Of a stretch of DNA of 64,000 bases, positions 23,608 to 33,959 are shown piece by piece. The stretch comes from Udeniomyces pyricola. Lineage: Eukaryota; Basidiomycota; Tremellomycetes; Cystofilobasidiales; Mrakiaceae. Position numbers and translations under genes: made by a program. The stretch spans positions 1 through 64,000 of the forward strand of contig BCIK01000003.1 in the NCBI GenBank assembly GCA_039545295.1. Direction: 5' to 3'. Numbering within the stretch: the first letter of the stretch is position 1; every line of letters begins with the position of its first letter. The notes under the pieces were generated by a model that saw only the letters and a program-made list of their open reading frames with translations, searched no databases and was not told the origin of the DNA.

Positions 23608-25331
23608 ATGTCCCCTTCCCTCCTCCGTACGCCCGTCTTCCGAGCGGCCCTCAAGCGAACCTACGCTTCCTCTGCGACGGCCCAGAAAGTGGAATCGGCC
23701 GCGGCCAAAGTGGGCGACAAGGCGGCCGCTTCTGCGGACAAGGGCAAAAACGCCCTCGAGTCGACCTTGACGAAAGTCACCAACGCCGTCGGGCCCGCTG
23801 GATCCAAGGTCGTCAAGACCACTGAGGGTGTGTGTCGCTTTGGGGTTTTTTTTCCTTTCTTTTGGTTCTAGTTTGCCTATTGGGTGTGATGGGATGACGA
23901 TGATGATGATGATGATCGAAACAGAGTACGAGGAAGATGGCAGGAGGAGACGACACAAGGGAGGGGAAGGGGAATCCTATCAACCGATTACGATGGGAAA
24001 CGCTGGGCCGACCGATATATGCATCCCATACATCTGGCCATCGTTGCCGTCTCCCCCCTCCCCCCCCCCCCCCCCCCCCCCATCTTTCTTTCTCCAAGCC
24101 TATCAGTCATCCCCTTCCCACCGACAGTCGCCCTTGTGTTTTTGACCGTCTCCATCTCCATCTCTTTCTAGCCCCATGAGCTCATCACCATCATCATCAT
24201 CGTCTCCACCATCCCTCTTCCACCTCCCCTCCCTTCCTCTTTTTCCCCCCTCCCCCTCACTCCCTTTCCGATCCCCTTCCATCCAGGCCTCATCAGCTCC
24301 GTCCTGACGTACACCAAGCTCGCCGGCGCGATCGGCAAGCAGGTCTACCTGACCGAAAAGATGGCTCCCCCAAGCTCGCTCGGTGAAGTCTCTTCGGCCG
24401 TCGCGTCCATCTACGCCAAGGCGGCCAACCCGGCTTACTGGAAGGGTCTCGGCACGAGCGGAGAGTGGAAGGCGTTCCTCTTTGGCGTAAGTCGTTTTTC
24501 TTTTACCCATCTTTCTCGCTTTTTCTCTTGTCTTCTTCTTCTTCTTCCTTCCTTTCTATTCTTGGTCTTCTTCGCTTTTGCCTTTCGTCCTTGGAAGTTT
24601 CCTATGAGAAACGGTTCTCCTCCCCTCTCCCCCTTTTTTCTCCCCAAGTTTCGTTCGTTTGCCCTCGCTTGCGTTCTTGTCCCAAAGGAGAGGGAATGGG
24701 AACGACGGAGAGCAAAAGAGATCGTGCTTTCTCATCCCAACGCGACGCCACAGAAACGGTAGCCGACCATGGGCGGAGAGGAGAGGGAGGACGAGGGGAG
24801 GGGGAAGAACGAGATCAGGGTCACGATAGCACGGAGGAGAGACGAAGGACAACGCGTGGTATCAGCCAGTTTCAATCCAACCCGTTTCTTCGTGTCGTTG
24901 TCGTTGAAGAAGAAGAAGCCTTGATTGGCGGGTTCCCCTTACCGTTCCATCTGCCCATCTCGTCCTTCTTCGCATCCTCTTCCTTCCGCAACCCGTCATC
25001 CTAAGGAATCTCCCTCGCGCATCTCCCTAACCCATCTTGGGTTTTTATATATATATCGCCTCGACTAATTTTACTTTCTTGTTCTTTTCTTATGTCTCCC
25101 TAATCGACCCCATTTCCTCTCGGCGCTCTTCGTTCTTATCCCCTCTACTCCAAATGAAATCCTTGCAACTCCCCCCTTCCCCCCCCCCCTCCCCTTCTCC
25201 CTCCCCAGTCCGTCCAGCTGTACGGTCTCTTCAAGATTGGCGAGATCCTGGGCAAGCAGAAGCTTGTCGGATACCACCTCGAAGACAACCACCACGACGA
25301 GGCTGGTGCCGACCACGCTGCCGCGCATTAA
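23608..25331 (+). CDS. ATP20: Mitochondrial ATP synthase subunit g, 180 aa
   Basis: Small inner-membrane subunit of the F1Fo ATP synthase, involved in dimer formation and cristae shape. Exons 23608-23827, 24287-24486, 25209-25331 (543 nt). The start MSPSLLRTPVFRAALKR is basic and amphipathic, as expected for mitochondrial import. An Ala/Lys-rich helix of ~50 residues follows, then the family core: SVLTYTKLAGAIGKQVYLTE, MAPPS, a short linker, and the C-terminal membrane helix VQLYGLFKIGEILGKQKLVG. The stop follows a His/Asp/Ala-rich tail. The 722-nt second intron and 459-nt first intron are long for this window, and the first holds a C-run near 24058-24080. The N-terminal Ala/Lys helix makes it longer than yeast Atp20. 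Confidence 0.9.
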
Positions 25332-26357
25332 AAAGAAATCCACCATTTTTCTCTCTCTGTCTTGTCTATTTTAGAGAGGAAGTGAGCTGGGAGGGTGGGT
25401 TGAGACGGAGGAAGGAAAGGAAAAGAAAGGGGGTGGGGGGGAGGGGAAACAAAAGGGAGGAATTTGATGGGTCTTTTTCTGGAATCTGAACGTTGGGAGA
25501 AAACGAGTGAACGTATCTCGCCGGCCAGGAGGTGGAAGAGGTCAGCTGGATGAAGGAAGTACGGAGAGATGTATAAGACGAAAAAGAGAGATAAAGAGAG
25601 AGAAGAAAGAAAAAATAACAAAGAAAAAGGACAGAGAACAAGAAAACGAGAGAGATACTTGAACTTATTCGGGTTTCATTTCATCATAAGAGATCTGGGA
25701 ATAGAAGGGTTGGTTCACTGAGTACTGATGATTCAAATGTTTTCGGCGATGCAAATCACAAAAAAAGGTATGTCAAGAGTTTCACGTTAGCATCATCATT
25801 AATATATCATGTATGATCTGATCGATATACGTAATCACATAACTGTGCGTACTAGCTGGGCTATATATATGAACCAAGATCGCTTGACTTGCTATCCATC
25901 ATCACCAGCTACCACTTATGAGTCGCGCTGGCTTGACTGGTTCGCGCATGCATGCATATATATGATCTAATAGCTCACGAAGAGTAGTAACCTAGCTAGC
26001 TGCTGTAAGTCGGGTCAAAATCAACCNCCCCCCCCCCCCCCCCCCCTCTTTCTTGAGCTAATCTATATTCCGTCTGCTGACTCATCATCCCCTGCAGCCC
26101 TTTCCCGCTTTGCCGATCCTCTCCCAGGCCTGAACCATCCAATCTCTCTTCAACGCCCATCATATCTGCCCCCAAACAAGAGTAACCGAACCGATCCGAT
26201 CCAATCCTGCACCACTACCACCACCACCACCCCCACCCCCCCTTTTTTTTCTTCTTCCTTTTTGTTTCTTGCTTCGTCTGGTCTGGGTCTAGTCTGGGCT
26301 CATCTCGACTTGATGGATGAGTGTTGAAGGGAAGGAAGGGAAGGGGGGGGGGGGTGG
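25332..26357. other. Intergenic between two convergent mitochondrial genes
   Basis: This holds the 3' flanks of the subunit g gene (+) and the FAD/folate carrier gene (-). It contains a purine-rich block at 25370-25660, AT-rich DNA around 25790-25990 with ATATATAT motifs, and a C-run at 26025-26046 interrupted by an N at 26027. No supported ORF. Confidence 0.5.
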
Positions 26358-29084
26358 TTACCGTTCCGAACGCGTTTGGGCTTGGGTCCGGATGAACCAA
26401 CCTTAAAGGGAAGAAACCCAAACAAACAAACAAACAAACAAACAAGGGAGAGCAAGAAAGGAGAAAAAAAGGAGGGGGGGGGGGGAGAGGAAGAAATCCA
26501 AGAAGCAAGAGAAGAAAAAAAAAGAACAAAAGAAGGTTTGATTGATCAACGTCAGGAGTCAAAGAAGAAGAAAAAAACGAGATCCGAACGACTTTGGGAA
26601 ATCCGCTCCCCCCCCCCTCCCCTTCCCCCGTTCTTCTTCTTCTTCTTGGATCGCCTTTCTCAGAAGAGAAGAGAAACCCAAAAGAAGAAGAAAAAGAAGA
26701 AGAAAAAAAAAAGGACGGAAAGGGAGACAACTGGACTCCTCCTCTTTCCTCCCCCCCCCCCTCCTCTCGCCCTCCCCAAAAAAAAAAGGAACTCCAACGT
26801 ACTGATGTTTTCATACACGACAAAGAACGCGCACGTGCCGGGCAAGATCCTCAATGCGTTCGTGCCGAGACCTTTGTAAAAACCTTTGAGGCCCTCGTTG
26901 GTCCAGGTCCGACGGATCGTCGTCGGAATGTTCGGGTACAGCTCGGGCGTCGAGTTCTTGTGAAGAAGGAGGGGGGGGAGGAGAGGAGGGAACGAAAGTG
27001 GGACAAATAAGGGGTTCTTGAGTATATGGGTTCTTGTCTCTCTTCCTCTTTGTTAGGCGCGACCCACTCGCAGCACAACAGTCGAGGCTCGCGAGCCAGA
27101 GATGAATTGGATTGGCTTAAAAATGATAATAAAAAACAAACAAGAAGGGGGGGGGAGGACGGAAACTGACTTGAATTCGGGCCCGGACGACTTGATAAGG
27201 GTACGTGATGGCGATGGCGGCAAGCTTGGACGTGCCCGAAGCGAGGATGTATTCCATATTGGACTAACAAGGTTGAATTGGAGTGGAGTTGGGTGAAAGG
27301 ATGTCGAGTGAAGGAGTGGCAAATGTGAGAGACGGATGAAAATTGGAATGAAGCGAGTAAAGATGACAAACGGAAAAAAGAGGATGGGAAAGAAGGAATT
27401 AGATGATTTGGAGGATAAGCTTGAATAATCAGAGGTAGCAGCTTGTTGGTCCATGATGGTTTATTTCCTTTTGATGAGGATCAATTTGTTCCTTCGTCAA
27501 CCTCTCTCTCTCTCCCTCTCCCCTTCTTGATTCTCTTCCTCCAACATTTGGCTTGATCTTGTTAACCACTACACGCTCATCAGCCAACCTCGGAGCCCAA
27601 CCCACATGCTACTGCAGCATCGTCTCTCAAAGCAGACGATTTAATCACCTCCTCTTCTCTCCTCTCCTTCTCTCCCCTCCAGAAATCCACAACAAAAAAG
27701 TTTAGAAATCTAATATATACAAAAACTAAAACTAGAAAGACTTACGAGCATCTCATGCTGAGGACCCCAAACTTCGCCGCTTCTCTCGATCCTCGCGCGC
27801 TTGAGATCGGACCGACGTTTCTTGATTTCCTCGTACGTGGCGAACTGGATCGAGCCGTTCGTCACGCCCACGAGGGCGAGAAAGGAACCTTTGTAGAGAC
27901 CCCGGATGCCCTCGGCCGCGTAGACCTTGGTTAGGCCGTCTACAAAGAGGGAGAAGGGGAAAGAGAAAAGGCAAAAAGGGAAGGGGGGGGGGTAGAGTGT
28001 TTGGAACGACCGACATATCGATCCAGGGACAGGTGACGAAAACGTTGAGGTTAGGGCTCGGATTATCACAGACAAGACTCAGCTCCCTGTTGGATATCGA
28101 GATACTTCCTCCCCCCCCCCCTTTCCCCACTCGTCTTCTCTCCCTGCCCGTCTCCATGTGTGGACCAATGTCGAACGCGCTGGATACCGGAACCAATAGG
28201 CAGATAATCAAGTGACTAGTCACCAGGGAAAGAACCTACCAAAGAGACCTCGGTAAGCGTTGGGATCGGTCCGGGACGAGGCAAACATACGCGTCTTGAC
28301 GACCCAGATAGGGTTGGTCATCATGGCTGTTATAGCACCTGTATACCGAAGCCGAGATCGAAAGGGTGTTGTAACTCTTGACATGAGTAAACGAAATCAA
28401 AGACACGACGAGTCGGCGTGTGGGTAGAAGCGAAAGGGTGGGTTATATAACACTTACTGGCTTCGGCGGCAGCGAGTAGGTGCTGACCGGCCGAGAGACG
28501 AATAGTATGGTCTCCACCTTGCATTTTGCCTTTGATGCCGGTATACCTAAGTGGATCCCCATCGAATTAGCCAAATCATCATCAGCACCCTGGCCCCACG
28601 CGAGGACATTCCTGACAAACAAGGCACGTAAACGGCCGAGGGAGGATTGGGGAGGGTATCTTTCGCCAAGCGGTCGTGTCTGTCGTCTGATCCAAGGGGT
28701 TCCCTCTCGGGATTTAAGGAAACCTCACCATAAGAAGTAGAGTCCCCAACTACTGGCATTTCCGGCGACGTTCGAACCTAAACCTCGGTAGAGTCCCTTG
28801 TACCCATCCTTCTTCATCGCGTCCGAGAGCGCGCCGGCGATCTCTTTCCCAAACCGCACGACGCCGTTGGACGGGCGTTGCTTGCCCTTGGCGAGGGCCG
28901 ACGGACTCGTCGCGGTCGTCAACGTTGGACCATCGGCGACTTGGAAGCGAACTTTGATGAGATCTAAAGGGTGCATGAACAAGGTGGTGATGGAACCCGC
29001 GGTAAGGCCGGCGAGAGCATGGTCAAGTGACGGTCCAAAGAGTGTTGGACGAGGCGCAGAAGAAGACGACGACGACGCGGCCAT
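26358..29084 (-). CDS. FLX1: Mitochondrial FAD/folate carrier (SLC25A32/FLX1 type), 342 aa
   Basis: Inner-membrane carrier of the SLC25 family that moves flavin or folate cofactors. Exons: 28729-29084, 28458-28546, 28240-28338, 27746-27939, 27171-27263, 26803-26956, 26358-26401 (1,029 nt). Three repeats each carry the carrier signature: PLDLIKVRFQ, NPIWVVKTRM (the NPIWVVKTR form is typical of the FAD/folate branch) and YPYQVVRARIQ. Each is followed by a G-(F/L)-YKG or G-(F/L)-YRG block (KGLYRG, RGLYKG, KGFYKG). The last exon, 44 nt, restores the family ending VVYENISWF after a splice with a CTTTAAG acceptor. Without it the frame would run into a poly-phenylalanine tract. FAD versus folate cannot be told from the sequence. 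Confidence 0.93.
26418..26445. repeat. (CAAA)n microsatellite beside the last carrier acceptor
   Basis: Roughly six to seven CAAA units on the plus strand. On the transcript this is (TTTG)n placed just upstream of the acceptor for the final 44-nt exon, so it acts as its polypyrimidine tract. Confidence 0.8.
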
Positions 29085-29880
29085 GTTGTATAATTGAGGT
29101 GATTGGAAGGGGTGAGGGGGGAGGGGGGGGGGGTTGATGCCAGGTGGGNGGTAGATGTACGTGTGCTGAAGGTGATAGAGGTCAGTCTGAAGGGGTGATG
29201 ATGGATCGAGCGTGGGCGACTGTGGAGATGCCGCGTGCAGAGGAGGTCGAGACAGCTATGGAATATGGAATATAGAGCAGGCGGAGGCGTTGATGGGGAC
29301 AAGTCGAAGGATATATAAGAATGCCAGGATGTCGATAGGTTGGTTCATGCGCGGAGTCAATCAAATCCCACTAGAATCCTCAGATCGTCTGCGCTTCAAA
29401 TCTGGTCAGGAGCCGTTACGTAACCAACGGCACGCCGTCTTGACAGGCGCTTTCCGTCATGATCTTGTGCGCATCTCCGTTTCCGTCGCTTTAGGGCGTA
29501 ATCATCGCCTGTATGTATACCGTGTTCCATGGGTCGGTGTGGTCGTCGTGGTGCAAGCTTGCAAGTCCATTTGTGTACTACTAGGTCCGAGCAGCTGCTA
29601 ACTGACGACGTTGGATGAATTTTGCCGCGGGGCTGGCCGGTCGTCGTTTTTCCATGCCGAAGCTGGCCACAACTAGCGAGCTGCCGAACGACATGCGATA
29701 CACCTCACCATCGGTTCTGGCGTGTACACCCTTACTATAACATCCTTCTCCACCCTGCACCCACGGCTGCTCATTCTCCCTGCTTGTCCTTAGAATCGCC
29801 CCGATCACTGTATCAGTACCTTCATTCATCACATCCACACATTCATACACCGCTACGGCAATCCTTAGCCAAGACTCTCC
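29085..29880. other. Divergent promoter region: FAD carrier / MFS transporter
   Basis: 796-bp spacer between two genes starting in opposite directions. It contains a G-run at 29115-29133 and an ambiguous base at 29149. No ORF or specific operator is recognised. Confidence 0.5.
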
Positions 29881-32800
29881 ATGGCGCCTTCGACCCCCCT
29901 CTCGCCCCGACCGGAGAAAGCCGAGAGCCCCCCTACGTCTCCTTTGCCAGACGAGCTCCTCGACGACTGGATTACCGACCCTGCCAACCCTTACAACTGG
30001 CCGCTTCGACGGAAATGGCTCGCTGCGTTCTTGGTCAGCCTCACAGGCTTCATCAGCACCATGTGGTACGTCGTCATGAGCATCTATCTCATCTAGCTCG
30101 GGTCCAGGGCCCGATTAGAATGATTCCCTCGTGTCCGTCTGGTCATAAGCTCGCGTCTGACAATCGAACTTGGTTCCCTTCCGGCCGCTCACACGACCCT
30201 CTCTTGCACGCTCGTGATCATAGCTCGAGTATGCCTGCTCCTGCAAGTAGGCAGATAGGAGAGCATTTTGGCAATACCAACATGAAGGTGCACCTCTTCA
30301 GCTTATCCTACTCATGTTCTTCGATCCTCTGCCCCTGTTTTTTTTTTGGAACACTCCTTCGGCATGCGCGCGCGCGATCGGTCTTTCTCGGTTACCGTGC
30401 TCGGGCCGACATTGGACGCATCCAATCTTGCTCACACTGGTTACGTTGTTATAACCTTGATCGTTCTTGCATAGGTAGAAACGCTTGTCACGAGTGCCTA
30501 TGGTGAGTCTGACGCCCGCGATCCAGTTCCCAAGCGGCTCTGCGCGGTCTACTAGGCCGCCACGCGTCAGGGCAGTCGGGGCCGACAGATAAAATCCCCG
30601 ACGCATTACTGGCCTGCGCCAACTCCTATTCTGTCCTTCTCTTCTTCTTATAAATAATCTTCTTCTTTTTTGTTACCCTTCCTCTCTTCCAGTCTTAGGT
30701 CTTGGGGCCGGTCCGTTCTTTTTCGCGCCGATAGCCGAACTCTACGGTCGGACATCTGCCTACACACTCGCTGCGATCCCATTCACGCTCTTCAATGCCG
30801 CTGCCATACTTGCGCCTTCGTTGCCCGGATTAATCGTCCTCCGGTTCTTTGCGGGCTTCTTTGGCTCGTGTGGACCGTCTCTCGGAGTCGCGACGGTGTC
30901 GGATGTGTTTTCGTTGTCGACAAGAGGAAAGCCGATCAGTATCTATGCACTCGGCCCGATGGCCGGACCGGTAGGGGGTAGTATTGTGGGTGGTTACCTT
31001 GCACAGGCCGGTTGGAAGTGAGTCCATGGTTTGTACAGTTGTCTCGGTGAGGAAGGAAGTCCAGTCTTGTGAGTCTCTTGACTGACTTGGGTGCATGGGA
31101 TTAGATGGATCTTTGGCGTGCTCGCAATCATGGCCACCCTGAATACTGCTTGCCTCGCACTGTTTCTCGAAGAGTCTTACGCTCCGTTCGTACAAAAATG
31201 CTTGGATGATCTTGGAGCTTTTCTCTACCCCCCCCCCCCCCAACCCTGCCCCCTCTTTTCCGTCTTTCTTCCTCGTTGACAGCTGCATCACTCATCTCTA
31301 TTTAATTCGGATTTGATTTGCATAGAGTCGTCAAGTATCGACTCGCCTACTCTCGAAAACCTGAGCACCTCAAAGTCTCTTCCCACCAACCGGCGGTCGG
31401 CCGTCGCTATGCTTGGCTTGCCTCACTCGCCTCCGAGTCCGATTGGCGAGCAGTCTTCAAGAAAGCCTTCAGTACGTTCTGCCGTGTATATCTTCCTTGT
31501 GGTATGAATCGCATCCTGGATATCTGTCATGAGATATTGATCAGATTAAGGAAACTCGGTCTGGATCTGTTCATATCTTGTATATATAGCTAGACCACCT
31601 CGGTTGCTCCTTCAAAACCCGGTCCATCTCTTTTTCTGCATGTTCTACTCCTTTGTCTACGCAGTGATTTAGTAAGTTCCCAATTCATCACCAGCGAACT
31701 AGTCAATTTGCCTGATCCCATCTGTCAAGTTTCAAATACGCAGAGGAAGTTCATTTGAGAACATTTAGCTTTGGAGCTACGACTGTGCACGTATAAGTGA
31801 CTCGCTTGAAATCTGTGTCTGCCCTATGCGAATCCTATCCCTAGTGTTTTGATTGTTACCCTACCACTCCTTTACTCTCACGAGGCCGTCTCGAGTAAAC
31901 TGTTCAACTACAACTGGCCGACTCGCACGGCTCCTCTCTCTTACATCGGTCTCGGTTCGTCTTCCTCTTTCTCTTAGCCTCTCGCTCCCATGTTTGCCTT
32001 AATCCTTTCCTTTCGTCGTTCTTACCCGTGCCAAGCCTCTCCTCCTCTATCTTGACGCCTTTCGCCCCCCCCCCTTCCCATATCTTCCTTCTTCTCCTCG
32101 TTCTTGCTTCCAGGTCTTGGATTCTTCTCTGCCGCCATCTTTGCTGCCAACACCCAAGACCGGATCTATGCCCATTTTTGCGCCAAGAGAGGGAACAAGG
32201 GTCAACCTGAGTATCGACTTGTGAATGCTCAGATTGGCATGCTCTTCTTCCCCATCGGATGGTTTATCTATGGCTGTACGCGTCTTTTTTTTTCTCGTTC
32301 TTTGTTTTTATTCTTCTTCCTTCCCCTTGTTGCATCCAAGTCTATCTAGCCGATGGATGTGATCTAACCAGTACATTTGATCGTCTGACGCTCGATCATG
32401 TTTCTTATCCCCTCCTCCTCTCTGTCCCTATTTTCGTCCTCTTTCCCATCTCAAAGGGACCGCGCACGGTGAATGCCACTGGATCCTTCCTCAGATCGGC
32501 TTGTACATCGGTGGCTTCGGCCTCATGTTGAGCTTCAACTCTCTCCAAACCTGTCAGTCTCTTTCACCGTGGCCTTCACTTTTTTCTCTCTCCTGTGTGA
32601 TCTGTGATGAGATATGGAGGACTAAAAGAGGGAGATAACTGTCACGAGGGATCTTTTCATGGTTCGCTAAACATACAAGCTATTTATCATTTTCTTTCTC
32701 ATGATCTGCGTCCCAAACTTCGGGGGTTTCCCTTCTCCATAACCAGTCATCGTGGATTTCTGCTCACCTTATTCCGCTGCTGGCGTAGCGGGTGCGACGT

Positions 32801-32979
32801 GTTTACGATCCATCATTGCTCTCCTTCTCCCCATCTTTAGCCCGGACCTCTTTGAGCGTCTCGGTTGGGGATGGGGCGGAACGTTGCTCGCGGGCTTGTC
32901 GATGCTAGCTGTACCGGGTCCCTTCATTATGTGGAAGTATGGACAACGACTGAGGGAGAGGTTCGTGTTTGTGGATTGA
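29881..32979 (+). CDS. MFS transporter, DHA1 drug/polyamine type, 503 aa
   Basis: Proton-coupled efflux-type transporter with 12 predicted membrane spans. Eleven exons: 29881-30065, 30224-30287, 30475-30502, 30693-31017, 31105-31185, 31326-31471, 31590-31671, 31845-31954, 32114-32275, 32457-32552, 32747-32979 (1,512 nt). It starts MAPSTPLSPRPEKAESPP, then DPANPYNWPLRRKW, the typical entry of DHA1 transporters of the TPO/FLU1 group. Family blocks: SSMPAPASRQIGEHFG, GPFFFAPIAELYGR (motif A variant), LRFFAGFFGSCGPSLGVATV, PMAGPVGGSIVGGYLAQ (motif C region), LLLQNPVHLFFCMFYSFVYA, YNWPTR, and the C-terminal GWGWGGTLLAGLSML. Exon 3 is only 28 nt and encodes VETLVTSAY. The substrate is unknown; drug or polyamine export is the family expectation. 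Confidence 0.93.
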
Positions 32980-33959
32980 TACATGTATTCATGATATGTA
33001 GTGGATTGCAGGGTGGTTAGAGGATCATGATACTAGTATGAGGAGCCTCATGCGGCTGATGTCGAGGGCGATCTATCATCAGGAAAGAACGAAAGGCACG
33101 TGTACGCCAACTGTATCAATCTATCTATCCATCCATATATATATGTGCATATATGCGGCGTATACATCTAGGAAAGCGTACGTGGCGTACGTGATATGAT
33201 GAGAGATAGCGGGTGCTCGGCCCCCGGATGATCATTGGGTTTATCTGTGTGAAGATGATAATCAAGGATCCAAGATGTGTTTGCATTGCGATATGATATG
33301 ATCTAATCGCGGCGTAGTTGGCGTTCAAAGAGATGTACCGCGCGCAGCTGGAAATCACCGAGCCAATTGGGCGGGTATCTTATAAGCGCTTGGACGTGGG
33401 CTTCGATCGCGGTAGATCTGTATATGCAGCAGTACAGGATGGCTCTTCAGGCTGTATGTACATATGTACAATCAAGTGATGTTGGACCGATGGGACGAAT
33501 ATGTATGGTGATGCCGGTTCGTATATGCATGAGAGCAAGATGGCGCGAAAACGTTGGTGGCACGGATTGAATTGGTGTGATTGTGAGAGATATATGCGAT
33601 GAAAGCCGACGGCGAATCAGTCGAGGCCGACGTGAAGAAGAATTGGCAAGACTGAAGGAAAAAGGGAAAACAAAACCAAACAAAACAAAACAAACACAGG
33701 TGAAGATGATGATATTCGATATTCGACGACATCAGAGTTTATTGGAATACCCGATGAGCGATCGATCCCACTAGCCGATACACAGACGGAAGCAATCATG
33801 CGCACTCTCACTCACTCACTCACTCACTCACTCTGATGTAATAACGGCATACACTGCCACCCCTCTACCAACCCTCCCCTTCTTTGGACCCTCGACCTAG
33901 TATATCGCTCCCACTGTCATCGCAACCGATATCATCCCCCTCGCTTGCTCACTTGCCGC
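32980..33959. other. Intergenic between MFS transporter and kinase genes
   Basis: AT-rich with several GATATGAT and ATATAT words at 33125-33300, AAAC repeats near 33668-33695, and a (CACT)n microsatellite. It holds the 3' flank of the transporter and the promoter of the kinase. No supported ORF. Confidence 0.5.
33807..33833. repeat. (CACT)n microsatellite
   Basis: Six to seven perfect tetranucleotide units about 125 bp upstream of the kinase start codon. Confidence 0.85.

Noticed and set aside
26660..26803. Poly-Phe/poly-Gly C-terminus of the FAD carrier
   Set aside because: It is intron sequence read through; a GTACGT donor at 26802 and an acceptor before 26401 restore the family ending.
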